A stretch of DNA of 64,000 nucleotides from Eutreptiella sp. 'Long Island Sound 2002' (taxonomy: Eukaryota; Euglenozoa; Euglenophyceae; Eutreptiales; Eutreptiaceae), in contig OZ038381.1 in assembly GCA_964036045.1 (NCBI GenBank), positions 68,262,242 through 68,326,241 of the forward strand, written 5' to 3'. The translations under genes were made by a program, and so were the position numbers. The stretch's first letter is position 1; the number at the start of each line of letters is the position of its first letter. Below the pieces are notes generated by a model. The model ran no database searches. It saw only the letters and a list, made by a program, of their open reading frames with translations, and was not told the origin of the DNA. Below, piece by piece: positions 17,617 to 27,806 of the stretch.

Positions 17617-20130
17617 TACCAAGGGTAGCACCTAACCTGCTGCTCCACCCCCGCCCTTCCGGTGCCCTTCACCACGTGGCTTCGCTCCCGTGTCCTCACT
17701 GGGCTAGGCCTCCCCAATCTACCCCTGCGGTGTGTAGATGGCCTCCTTCGTTGCCTGTTTGCGTGCCATGTGCGTCTGTCAGTGTGTGCTTCCCTTGACC
17801 CTAACCCGGGGGGGGGGGGGGTCCCGAGCATCTCCTCTGTCCTACCCTCCCATGCAACAATTAGTGAGCAAGTAGCGAAACACTGCAATGAGCAGAACAA
17901 GAAGCACAACATTATGTTGCCCCGCCCTTCCAATGCCCGTGGCTACTCCGTTTGAGGTCCCTCACCAGTCCTCTCTGCACATGGCCCTTCCTTGCCCCCC
18001 GTGCGCTTTATGGCTGGCAACCTTTGGTGCGTGTTCGTGTGGCACAGTTTTGACTGGTTGGTTGCTTTTTGGGGGGGGGGAGGGTGTTTCTAGGCGCCTC
18101 CCGTGTCCTACCTTCCCGCCTACACGACAATTAGCGAGAAAGTAGCAAAGCAAGTAGGGCAAGGTAGGGCAAAAACAAGACATGGGCCCTGGGCCAGGTC
18201 GATGTATTTCTATATGCATCCCCGGCAGTATCGCCGCGTCTCGTTGTTGGCGATAATTACCCCTACCTGCTCCCACTTGTGTCCACATTCACTGGAGGAG
18301 GTACATACCGGGGTAGAAACGGTAGATGAGGAGGTGCGGACAATCACGAGGGCTGGCCGTACGCCTCGAAGGCTTTTTCCGCCATCCACTGCCCTTGACG
18401 AGGGCAGGGCCCTTGTTTCAGCACTTTACGGCCCGGGGGGGGGGGGCATCCTGTCCTCACCTCGGTGCCTCTTTTTCCACTTCCAAACAGTATGATACCG
18501 GTGCCACGGGATTAGCCATCCGGAAATTGGCGGCTACAAAGATGCCGTACGCTCTTGCCCCCCCGGCCACAGCCACCCCCGAGCGCATTGGTGGCCCATG
18601 AGGTAGTATGGTAGTGACATGGGGAGGCGGGTGGGGGATTTATGGCATCCCCTGGCCACCTAAGTAGGCTGCATAGTCGATACCGTAGGGGGCCGAACGT
18701 ATGGAGCCGGTGGTGTTTGTGCCTTCTGCGTTACTTCACCGGCCACCTAATTAGGCTGCTTTGTCACAGTTTAAGGGGGCCCAACTGATGGCGATGGTAC
18801 CCGTCTCCTCTGTGTTTCCTTCCAACCTCCTTGTATAGAAACCCCCACAACACCCCCGCATGTACCTGGTGGCGCACCAAATGGCGCTGCTGGTACCCAC
18901 TCCCTTCATGCGAGTGACGGGCTTCATCATGCACAACAACGTGTGTATGTCACGGCACACAATTTGCATCACACGGAGCGCGGCAGGCCTTGGTACCCTC
19001 CCCATCCTTGCTCGTGGCCCCTAGCACCTCCGCTGTCCTCTCCGTTGGCTGTTCTCCTCTCTGGTCTTGCTACCTTGTTGTCCGCTTTTTGTCCCTCCTC
19101 CGCGCGCGCATACCATAGCAAATAGCACGACAATTAGCACATCGATCCCTTGTACCTATCGCACCTTGTCGCCCCATCATACTAAGTGGTCCTTAGCTAC
19201 TTTGTTCACCACCCCCGTGGCTGTTCCCCACCCTGTCCTTGCTTCTCCGCCTCTCGCCCAATTGCCTCTGCTCTCCTCCCTGTCGCCGCATGTTCTGTCT
19301 AGCCGTGCCGCTACCCTCACTCGTTGCCCCTCCACTGCCGTTCTGTGTCTCTTTAATTCTCTGCGCGAATGAAGCACGACAATTAGCTAGCGCAACATTA
19401 TCCGGGGCCACATGCACCAAGCGAGTTAAGGGGGTCCCATGGGCGGTGCCATTGGCGCCCGTCCCCTCTGCACACCATACAGCTATCATTGTGGCAAGGC
19501 AAGCCCAGCCGATGGCGTTGATGGTACCCGTCCTCCTAGTGCTCCCATCGCATCTTCACGGCTTCGTCTGCCCGGCCCCTTTGTGTGGCCGCAACGGACC
19601 CAGCACCACATGCACAACAATTGGTGCCAGCCATGTTCGTGCGACATACCGGCTTCAATATGCACAGCATGTGACACGGCACGCAATTAGCACGACACAG
19701 TGCGCGGCAAGCCCGTGCACCCATCCCGCCTCCCCGGTCCTGCCCGCGGTGCCCCACACCTCTCCTTTCGTGCACGGCGGCAGCTATATCTCTCGCCCTT
19801 GTTCTTCTGTGCCCCCTACCCTTCCTGCATTCCTGCGGCTCCCCCGCCCCTGTCGCTCCCCTCACACCGTGTCCCTGCCCTCCGAGGCTGCCCTACTTTG
19901 CCTGAGAATCAGCACAACAATGAGTGTGGAACTAGGCGAAGCCATCGGCTTGACACTCCCTTCTTTGCCCTACCCCACCCCTCGTGCCCTGGCCATGTCG
20001 CCGTCGCTCACCCTCCGGCTGCCCCTTCCTGGCCCTCTTTGGCAGTGTGCACTCAGCAAAGCAGTTAGCTGGACAAGCAGCACGACACTCACCTCCCTTC
20101 CTCGATCTCCGGGTGTGTTCAACATGGGCT
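17617..20130 (-). repeat. CT-rich R1 repeat array, reverse orientation
   Basis: At least eight degenerate blocks of about 200-300 bp contain recurring words such as ACGACAATTAGC, AACAATTAGTGAGC, GCACGCAATTAGC and CCTTGCCC/CTCCGCTGTCC. These are the opposite-strand version of the GA-rich blocks at 5850-6207 and 14200-15176. Poly-G/C runs interrupt it (about 17811, 18072, 18438). No credible coding region is seen; open frames are Pro/Ser/Leu-rich products of strand bias. Confidence 0.6.
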
Positions 20131-20335
20131 GCGGCTGAGAAGCTGCATGTGCTGCTTTTTTGGGGCAGCGCGTTGCAAATACCCACTGCTGAAGCCCCCA
20201 CAGGAGCCGTTGCCTCGGGGACCCAATGAAAGTGTCGCGGGGGGCACGGCCCTGGCAACCCCTCGGCCAGGGTTTCACTGTACCCCTCGCGGTGCCCTGT
20301 CGCCGGGGGAGATCCATCATTGGTTCCTGCAAGAG
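20130..20335 (-). repeat. R1 head, reverse orientation
   Basis: The reverse complement matches 5625-5840: GGATCTCCCCCGGCGACAGG and GGTACAGTGAAACCCTGGCC have direct counterparts there. It caps the CT-rich array just as the plus-strand head caps the GA-rich one, so head plus tail is one repeat unit found in both orientations. Confidence 0.75.
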
Positions 20336-20339
20336 TCGA

Positions 20340-21130
20340 AAAAGACATCAAGCCAGCTTTGTTTAAATTCTTTCTTGTTTGCACACTTGATGTCCCGGAA
20401 AGCCCCATTGGTCCTGCGCCCCCTCCACGGTGTTGCTCTCATGCTCGTCATCATCACACTCCGACTCATCTAACGACTCGAGCTCCTGCATGACCTCTTC
20501 CCACGGCTGGTGAAGATTCATGAATGAGTCCTCACCACAGTCCAACGGCGGGCCTCCAAATAAAAAATTGATCTTGCAGTGCTGCCCATGCCCCCTGGTG
20601 GCCGGGGGTGTGCGCTTTGACGCCAGGGCAATGCGCGGGTGTCTACATCTTGAACCTTCCTGTGTCCAACCTGCCGTCTGCCACATGGAATGCTAACTTC
20701 ATTACAGTGGCCATTGCGGGCCGTGTCAAATGTCCACTGGCGTTTGATTGGGGGCTATCGGACAGACTAGCAGAGCTCGGCAGTAATCCCCACAATCCCC
20801 CATGTGAATCTGCGACACACATGGCAAGAGTTGGACTTGGGGGACCGGTTTGACAAGGTGCTTGAACCGGTGTTCTCGGGCTCACGCGGGGGACTTGACG
20901 TGCAATTGAGGGCTGGGTGTCCTGGTGTCCTGGGGTGCTTCCGTGACAACCTTGCAACGCCCCGCACTCCCAGCATCATAGCGTTGCACCTTCTGACCTG
21001 GGGTGGTAACCGCTTTGGCCAAGGTCCCGCCTCCTGGGGCTTTGTTGGGCAGGGTCACCCCCTTGACCGCCGCCGGAGTCTTGATAGCATCCTCGGGTTT
21101 GCGGAGACGATGTTTGTTGTTGCTAACCTT
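20340..21130. other. Unassigned stretch with possible exons
   Basis: On the minus strand an acidic segment (MNLHQPWEEVMQELESLDES and following DDDEHES; about 20400-20525) looks protein-like, as does a Lys/Pro/Thr segment next to the microsatellite (KHRLRKPEDAIKTPAAVKG; about 21060-21130). On the plus strand 20640-20870 reads LNLPVSNLPSATWNANFITV and continues open. None matches a family I know. The dense poly-G/C and lack of consistent frames make these low-confidence. Confidence 0.25.
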
Positions 21131-21136
21131 ATTGAA

Positions 21137-21205
21137 CATACATACATAGAAAAATACATAGATACATACATACATGCGTACATACATAGATACATACATA
21201 CAACC
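21137..21205 (-). repeat. (ACAT)n microsatellite, copy A
   Basis: ACATACATAGATACATACAT-type repeat of about 70 bp, at the edge of the shared module S, in the same relative place as in copies B and C. Confidence 0.9.
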
Positions 21206-22640
21206 ATAGCCATGGTTATAGTCATGACCACTTATCATGCCGTCTGCCGGAGTTACCGGGCACCGACAGGTGGTTCCTACTTTGCTCGATCCCGTGGGTG
21301 TTAAGGGTGCCTGAGGTGGCCCAAAGCATGACGGAGGACCCAGAGGGCCCGGGATACCGGGCAACCAGGATTTGGGGGCAGTGGCAACTGCAGAGCGTTA
21401 GCATTAGGAATGGCGACGAGCGTTGGCCCGTTGGATCACTGGGCGTGAGGGGGCAGGGCATGGCAACGCAGCAGGACAGCAACAAGTCGCAAGAAACGAC
21501 ACTTCCTATGGGTTCATTGCAACAACGAAGAAACAAAGCACCATGCATGCGGCGAAACAAGGGCAGGCCGTGTCTTGGTGTACTCTACGGGTGTCCCCCG
21601 GCTTACAATCCCCTCAGCCCACGACAACGCTAAGCCCTCCGTGCAGTACCGCGCATGCAATAGCTCACGGACTTGTAGCCAGGGTTTCTGGGAGCTTGGG
21701 CCTAGCCCGGCCCTCGGGCTTCATCGCTCCCGTCTCCGTGTCGTAAAGGTCATCAGTACGTGCAGCCCGTCCCGGGCACCATCCCCGGACCCCCTGCTCA
21801 TGATATAGCAGTCCATATAAGCACAACATAACTTTCTAGTGCCGCTTAACGACAGCAAGCACACCACTTGAAACCCCATACTGGACCCCATATATAGGCA
21901 ATAGCGCCCTACCCCCATGGGCCGCGGCCTTAGCGGGCCTGCCGCCACTATACATACTCTCATCTCCCATAACATGAGGCTCAACAGGGGGGATGCCGGC
22001 CACCGTGCGGCAAGAGAGGCACAACTTGTGAAAATCGCTAGCAGGGATTCGGGCTGGCGGATGCCATACCTTGGTTATCAACCCCGTGAAGGGGTACCCA
22101 CTAGAGGTTCGCCCCGGGCTGCAATGACCAGGTTCACCTCGTTTGGCCCACATACAACGCCGTGACGCCTACCCTTGACCCTTGCGTGCACTGATTGGCC
22201 ACCTCCCATGGTTGTGGCAGTGGTGGTCAGTCCACAGGTTCGGTAGCAACTGACGATGTGGCATGCCTCCTTATAGCATTGGCCTTTGCCTCACCCCTTG
22301 GACGTCTCGTACAGATGTTGTGTACAGTGGACGACCACAGGCCTCGCTTGTGTTGCCGCCCTCTCAGCCTTGCTACGCCACGCGACCGGCACCCGCCTTG
22401 CCACTTGCGCCGGTCGGGCATATGCGGCATGCAGAGCACCTCATCATCGCCTACTCTGCTAAGCTTGTGACATACCATGCCTACTGCCACCGCCTCCGCC
22501 TTGCACCACCGCCCGCACCCACCGCCATCATGCCCCGCCGAGCTACTTGTTGCCATGTACGCCCCTGCCCCCCGTGTATCTTTGACAATGTGCCCGCCAC
22601 CGCCACCGCCTCCAGTGCCGTGTAACCAGACATGTGCGCC
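21206..22640 (-). repeat. Repeat module S, copy A
   Basis: From GTTATAGTCATGACCACTTATCATGCC onward this matches 25746-27060 over most of its length. Shared landmarks: GGAGTTACCGGGCA, GCTCGATCCCGTGGGT, GGGGCAGTGGCAACTGCAGAG, GTGAAGGGGTACCCACTAGAG and GGTTCGCCCCGGGCTG. The first 350 bp also match 31283-31625. No coding function is recognised. Confidence 0.75.
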
Positions 22641-23080
22641 GAGGTCAATGGGTTAGGCTATGTAGATGCCCACAAGCAGGGTCCCTCTAGTTTTCTTGTG
22701 GGGCCAGGGATGCCCTAGTACCCCCTCCAAGATGTTTCACGGGTCCAAGGAACACCCCACTACCTGCGTGAGTTGTTCTAGGGTTCACTGGACACCCCGG
22801 TAGTCCTACTGATTTGCTGTCCGGGCCCCCGGGCGGCCCCTATACCTCCCTAGGTTGGTCCCGGGATAAGCGAACACCCCTATACCCCCACAGGATTTGT
22901 CCAAGGGCCGGTGGGCGTCCCTAATACCTCCTTGGGTTGGTCTTGAGGTGGAGGGACACCCCTATACGCCCACGATGTTCTCCCGGGCCCGTGGGCAGCC
23001 CCAATACCTCCTTGAGATGTACTTGGGGTCAAGGGGCACTCCCATACCATACCCGTACCCCCAAACCCCATGTGCGTACA
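22640..23080. repeat. Degenerate minisatellite of about 60 bp units, copy A
   Basis: Recurring words include GGACACCCC, CCTATACC(T/C)CC, TTGGTC(C/T) and CCGGGCCCGTGGGC. Related sequence occurs at 27120-27360. It borders the 3' side of the minus-strand Ulp1-containing pseudogene. Confidence 0.6.
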
Positions 23081-23099
23081 CCCCTTCAAGCCCATAAAT

Positions 23100-25440
23100 C
23101 CGGCACCGGGTTCACGAGCCAACGTTCGCCACCCGTCGCCAAACGTCGGCACGTATGACCCCGTCGCACCCCGTGTGGCTATCCACGCTGCTACAACTCC
23201 ACACACAGTCATGTCTATCCCCTTGGGCTGCTGCCGCACCAGCCTGTCCGCGGTGACCAATCCGCCCCCCCCCCCCCGGTCCACCCGCACACAGGCCCAA
23301 AACCATGTGCCCTCCAACACCACCACCTGTCCCATGTCTGCCTGGCCCACAACGTGGGTGGGCACCAGGTCCTCCACCCGCAGCCATCGCTGGGCATGCT
23401 CCTCCCATGGCTCGGGGGCGTGCGGCCTCTGCCTTTGCACCGCATTTGTGACGTGCTGCAGGGACACCGACACGATCAGGAAACTCCCCCTCCGCCACCC
23501 AAGCACAGCTGGGGGTGCCGCAACCGCGAATCAAGCGGCCCCATCCGGTGCCCGGGGTCCGCCCTTCCCAGAGGAGCGCGGGGCGCCGGTACGTCACCCC
23601 GTGCCGCCGCCGGCAACTCCCTTAGTGAGGGCAGGCACATGATCAACGCCATGTCCCTGTTGAGGACCATCACCGCCACCCACGGCCTGTCCATTGTTGA
23701 TAGAAGGTTGCCCGGCCTTGGCACCCGGAGGAGGGTACCAACGGTGGACAGCAACGCACACACGCCACAGTCCGTGCTAATGCCCGCCCGCTGTTGCACG
23801 TGCGCGGCCCTGCTCACCGTCAGCATGTCCTCCGCATGTGGCCACACTGATCTCTGTCCCCTTGGCGCCATGCGCAGCGTACTGACCGCCGTGTCCCACG
23901 TGTGTGGCCACTGGGGCGAGCTGCCCTCCAACGTCTGCAGGTCCAGGGGGTCCACAGTCAGCCGCATGTTCGGGGCCAGGAGATGGTGGGTGGTCCAGTG
24001 CCGCAAATCGTCCTCCACCGAGCGGTCAAGGTACACAAACTCCGAGCCGCCCAGCTCAACATACTATGCAACGAGGGGGCCCGCCGGAGTTTGTGTGTAC
24101 TGCGAACCCTCCCACCCCTCCCTCCGGAGGATCATGGCGTGGGGAGCCAGGCACTGCGCCGTGTCCGCCACTAGCGCCACCGTCCAGCCGCACAGCTCGG
24201 CCGTGGGGCCGGTGGCCACGAGGAAGTGGTGTTGTGGCCGGTACTCATCCCCGGCCCGATACAGCCCCTCCAAGGCGCTGCACACCTCAGCTGGTGGCGG
24301 GGGGGGCGTCCGTGCGATCCCGGAGCCACGGAAGCGCCCCCGGGAGCTGCCTTCGTACCCCGCCTTGCCAAATGGAGGCCTGCAGAGCCGGCAGGTCCCT
24401 CCAGAGGACCCTAGCAATCGGGTCCTACCAGGGTTGTGGCCTCTCAGCCTCCCACTGGAGGGAAACCACAACCACGTGAGTGATCGAGGGCTCCGCAGAG
24501 AGCTGCAGTGCCACCCTTCCATCCGTGTCCATGTCCGTGCCCCGCAGGGTAGTGAAGGTGTGTCCTTCAACTCCACGGATCGTCACCCAGCCCCATAGGA
24601 CCACAATGGTCTCCCAGCTGTGGCCGGCGCCCGACCGCCGCGTCCACATCACCACGGGTGGGCACGGGCCGTTCGCCGCCCGCGGCCTCCATTCTACCCC
24701 CACCAGCCGGTCGTAGCCCAGGGGCCGCAGGGATGCATCCCACGAGCCCGGGAGCCGGCAATGGACCGCCGTCCACACCTCGACCCCGTCACCATGTGTG
24801 AAGCAGAGCCCCTCGAGGAGGCTCCGCGTCATGGGGCTGGGCAGGCGAACGGACGTGACCTCTATTCCCGGTCTGAGCTGGAACCCCGTCTCAGCCTCCA
24901 GCGGACGGACCACCAGGTCCACCACCGCCATCCGGGCCGCGACAGTGGGGAGATGCAGGGACATAGTCCACGGCTGGAATGTTACAAACTCGCGGGGCAG
25001 CTCCGAACAGCCCGCCACGGAGCCAACATCTCGCGCCGTGTCCCACTAGTGTGTCAAGGTAACACTCGCCATGGGCAGCGCCCAAGACAAGTAGGTGACC
25101 ACGGCCCGAGCTTGCCATCGATGTGGGTCCATGCCTACTAGGTGGGTGTCCCACGTGCAAACCCACCCCAGAGATGCCTCCTGGAGGGACATCATGTCCC
25201 TCCATGGGACCACTGGGAACGGGGTGAGCAAGGCCGCGATGCTGCATGGCAACGCGGCTGCCCACACGACTCTGCCCGCGTGGGCGACCGCGTACCCCAC
25301 CGCCGGCAGCCCTCCATCCTGCGCCGCCTCCACCACGTCGCGCAACAGCTACTCCTGGCGGTCTGAGCGGCTGAGGTGGAGGGCCCCCACACGGGCGATT
25401 GTACCAAGGACCAGCAACAGGACCTAAGGTACTCCCGGTG
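23100..25440 (-). pseudogene. Degenerate element gene E2: unknown N-part and Ulp1-like C-part
   Basis: Reading from 25440 down, the frame LGTIARVGAL...LLRDVVEAA shares its first 30 residues with E3. It continues through LPCSIAALLTPFPVVPWRDM, FVTFQPWTMSLHLPTVAARM and VVDLVVRPLEAETGFQLRPG to RPQPW, interrupted only by TAG codons (about 25352, 25048, 24427). A C8 run near 24301 shifts the frame into AEVCSALEGLYRAGDEY...HFLVATGPTAELCGW. After another TAG (24064-24066) comes the C48 protease-like region. A further frame change near 23500 gives ...FLIVSVSLQHVTNAVQ, then RVEDLVPTHVVGQADMGQVV and GVVAAWIATRGATGSYV. The conserved look on both sides of each break suggests one protein of about 750 residues, inactivated, or expressed with introns or readthrough. 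The CCCH finger immediately upstream may be its first exon. Confidence 0.5.
23476..24063 (-). pseudogene. Ulp1/C48-type cysteine protease domain
   Basis: Ulp1-like proteases cleave SUMO or SUMO-like or viral-type polyprotein substrates. The segment reads YVELGGSEFVYLDRSVEDDL, then HW with the candidate catalytic His at residue 13 (numbering from the codon at 24036). The candidate Asp (VDPL) is 16 residues later, the oxyanion Gln pair is at 81-82 and ISTDCGVCALLS has the nucleophilic Cys at 90. The His-to-Asp gap of 16 and the Gln just before DCG fit the family; the Asp-to-Cys gap of 61 is somewhat long. The frame is open across the whole domain, but a TAG separates it from the upstream part and a frame change follows. 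Ulp1 domains are common passengers of several eukaryotic DNA transposons, which supports E2 being mobile. Confidence 0.55.
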
Positions 25441-25718
25441 GCACTGGGGGTGAGGGTGGGCGAAGCGGCACACGTCAACCCTCATGCACCGCCCTTTGAC
25501 CGAGTGCCGGCAGGTTTCCGCCTCGCCCGCTTTGGGCCGCGCCCTGCCCGCCACTCATGTCGACCCCAGCCTTACTTTGGGCGCCCCCCGTTCGCCCGTT
25601 CGCCGATCTCGACTCCGTCATCCTCTTCACCTGCAATGCCCTTCGCCCGTTGCGAGCCTACTTCGCCCCATTCCTCCCCCTGGAGACCATAGCGGCTGGG
25701 GGCGGGTCGTTGGCCACT
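25400..25718 (-). pseudogene. CCCH zinc-finger sequence, copy 2
   Basis: The reverse strand encodes ARPKAGEAETCRHSVKGRC, CMRVDVC, CRFAHPHPQCHREYL, the same C-x7-C-x5-C-x3-H finger as copy 1. The ATG at 25558 is out of frame with the finger because of a 4-bp GCAG insertion relative to copy 1. The finger frame ends soon after, while the neighbouring frame (LGTIARVGAL) opens over the same DNA, so a splice, a programmed shift or decay separates finger and downstream protein. The (ACAT)n tract lies upstream in the gene's direction. Confidence 0.6.
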
Positions 25719-25745
25719 GCACATACATAAATACATACATACATA
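25719..25745 (-). repeat. (ACAT)n microsatellite, copy B
   Basis: A short ACATACATAAATACATACAT run followed by TAGTCATAGTCATACTCATA, exactly between the CCCH sequence and module S. Confidence 0.9.
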
Positions 25746-27060
25746 GTCATAGTCATACTCATAACCACTTATCATGCCGGCCACTGGAGTTACCGGGCAT
25801 CTCGCACCGACAGGTGGTTCTTGCCTTGCTCGATCCCGTGGGTCCCAAGGCTGCCTAAGGTGGCCCACGGCTTGACGGAGGACCCAAAAGACCGGGGATT
25901 CCGGCCAACTAGGCTTTGGGGGTAGTGGCAACTGCAGAGCATTAGCATTAGCAATGGCGACGAGCGCTGGCCCATTGGTCCGCCGGGGGTAAAGGGGCAA
26001 GGCACGGCAATGCAGCAGCATAGCAACAAGCAGAAAGCAAGGGCGCCTCCTATGGGTGCAACACAGCAGCCAAGAAACAAAGCAGCATGAATGCGGTCAA
26101 GCAAGAGTTGGCCCGGTCACGGTGTCCTTCTCAGTTACCCTTTGATTGTCCATCCCCTCGGATCATGTGCACCCTGCAACCGGTAGCGCATGTGCATAAA
26201 TCCAAAGACGCACAGCCAGGGTTTCTGGGGAGCTCCAGCCTAGCCTGGCCCTCAGCCTTCATTGCCCCCTTGTCCGTATCGTTCGGGCCATAAGTACTGT
26301 GAGCCCACCCCGGGCTCCCCCCAGACGGATATATGGTATTGTATATAAGCACACAATAATACTCCCTTGTCACCAGTAGCTAAGAGACGCACCCGCGGTG
26401 TACCCCCCTTTGATCTCAAATATATAGAGGGATTGGTACACTCTCTCCGAGACCGTGACCTGAACTGACCCGTGGTATTTGCACATACCCTCATATAATA
26501 TATCATGAGGGTTGACAGGGGGGATGCTGGCCACCCCGCTGCGTAGGAGGCACAACCCGTGAATATCGATGGCTGGGATGCCGTAGCTTGGTTATTGACC
26601 CCTTGTAGGGGTACCCACCAGAGGTTCGCCCCGGGCTGTGGTAACCACGTTCACTTCATCTGGCGCACATACATTGCCGTGACGCCTACGCTTGACACTT
26701 ACCTTCAACGATTAGCCAGCTCCCGTGGTGGTGCCACCTCCGCCACAGCGGCGGCGAGGCCGCAGATTCGGCTTCCACTGACAACGTGGCATCCCTACTT
26801 AGAGCATTGGCCCGTGCCTCACCCTTTGGACCTCTCATACAGACACGAATACACATCACGGGCCGCCCACGGCACCTTCCCCACGTACAGTCCTGCGTGC
26901 TTGCCGCCACCGCATAGACTATGCACGCTGCTTCTGTTTGTGCGACGCCCCACCGCCTGTTCGCACTGCTGCCGGGCCATACCGCCACACCACCGCTTTG
27001 GTCTATTACCCGCGGGTGCCTTTCCCGGTGTTCATGACCGCCACCTCTCCCGCCGCCGTG
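25746..27060 (-). repeat. Repeat module S, copy B
   Basis: Diverged copy of 21206-22640 with the same order of landmarks (ACCACTTATCATGCC, GCTCGATCCCGTGGGT, AGCATTAGCATTAGCAATGG, GGTTCGCCCCGGGCTG, GCCGTGACGCCTACG). No coding function is recognised. Confidence 0.75.
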
Positions 27061-27119
27061 CTACCATTTCCGCGTGGAGATGTTAGATACATAGGTTATG
27101 TACACACCCGCAAGCATTG

Positions 27120-27360
27120 TCATTCTAGTTTGTTTGAGGGGCTCGGGGATGCCCCGGTACTCTCTCTGAGTTGTTCCAGGGGTGAGAGGGACACCCCAGT
27201 ACCACCATGTGTCCCCCGAGGGGTTGCCGGACATCCAGTATTCCCACCAAATTGATCCCGGGACCCGTGGGCGGCCCCTATACCTCCCTCAGTTGGTCCC
27301 GGGGTCAGAGGACACTCCTATACTCCCACTGACTTTCCTCCGGGGCCCAAGGGCGGGCCG
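27120..27360. repeat. Degenerate minisatellite, copy B
   Basis: GGACACCCC, CCTATACCTCCC and TTGGTCCCGGGG words recur as in 22640-23080. It again sits at the 3' border of a minus-strand pseudogene. Confidence 0.55.
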
Positions 27361-27806
27361 GATGCCTCCTCGGCTCCACCGTTCGCCTCCCGCTTGTATC
27401 ACCCCAACACAACCCACGTCGCCGGGCACGCGGCCGTGACTCCATGCGCCGCCCGGCCCGCCGAGCTGCTACCCGGCCGATACCTGTGGCGCGGGCACAA
27501 GGATGCTGAGATATTCACCCAACCCCCACAGTAACCTGAGGGTGAACCCCCCTGACTGCCGTAACTGGGCCGCTAGTAGAGACCCCGGTGCCATGGGAAT
27601 ACCCTACAGGGGTTTGGGCCTTATTACCCCGGTCGGGACGACCAATGACGACCCGGGGCAGGCGGCTGTAGCCTTACGCCACCAGTTAAACCGTGTGTGC
27701 GGAGGGGCTACGGTGCACTATCAGGCCGGCACGACCGGTCACATCGCGTTGGCCGTCATATCACGTCCACCGTCGCCGCACACGCAGGCTGGTAGGAGAC
27801 CACTTC
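27361..27806. other. No recognisable gene
   Basis: GC-rich sequence with no clear repeat and no convincing frame. It is probably the 3' flank of the minus-strand gene that ends at 27807. Confidence 0.4.

Noticed and set aside
19239-20138. 299-codon plus-strand ORF in the CT-rich array
   Set aside because: Its composition follows the repeat (Pro/Ser/Leu/Cys) and it spans several R1 blocks, so it is not a credible gene.
26342-26349. TATATAAG in module S as a promoter (related TATAAG at about 21815)
   Set aside because: The word is shared by both copies but no gene follows on the plus strand; AT-rich words of this length occur by chance.
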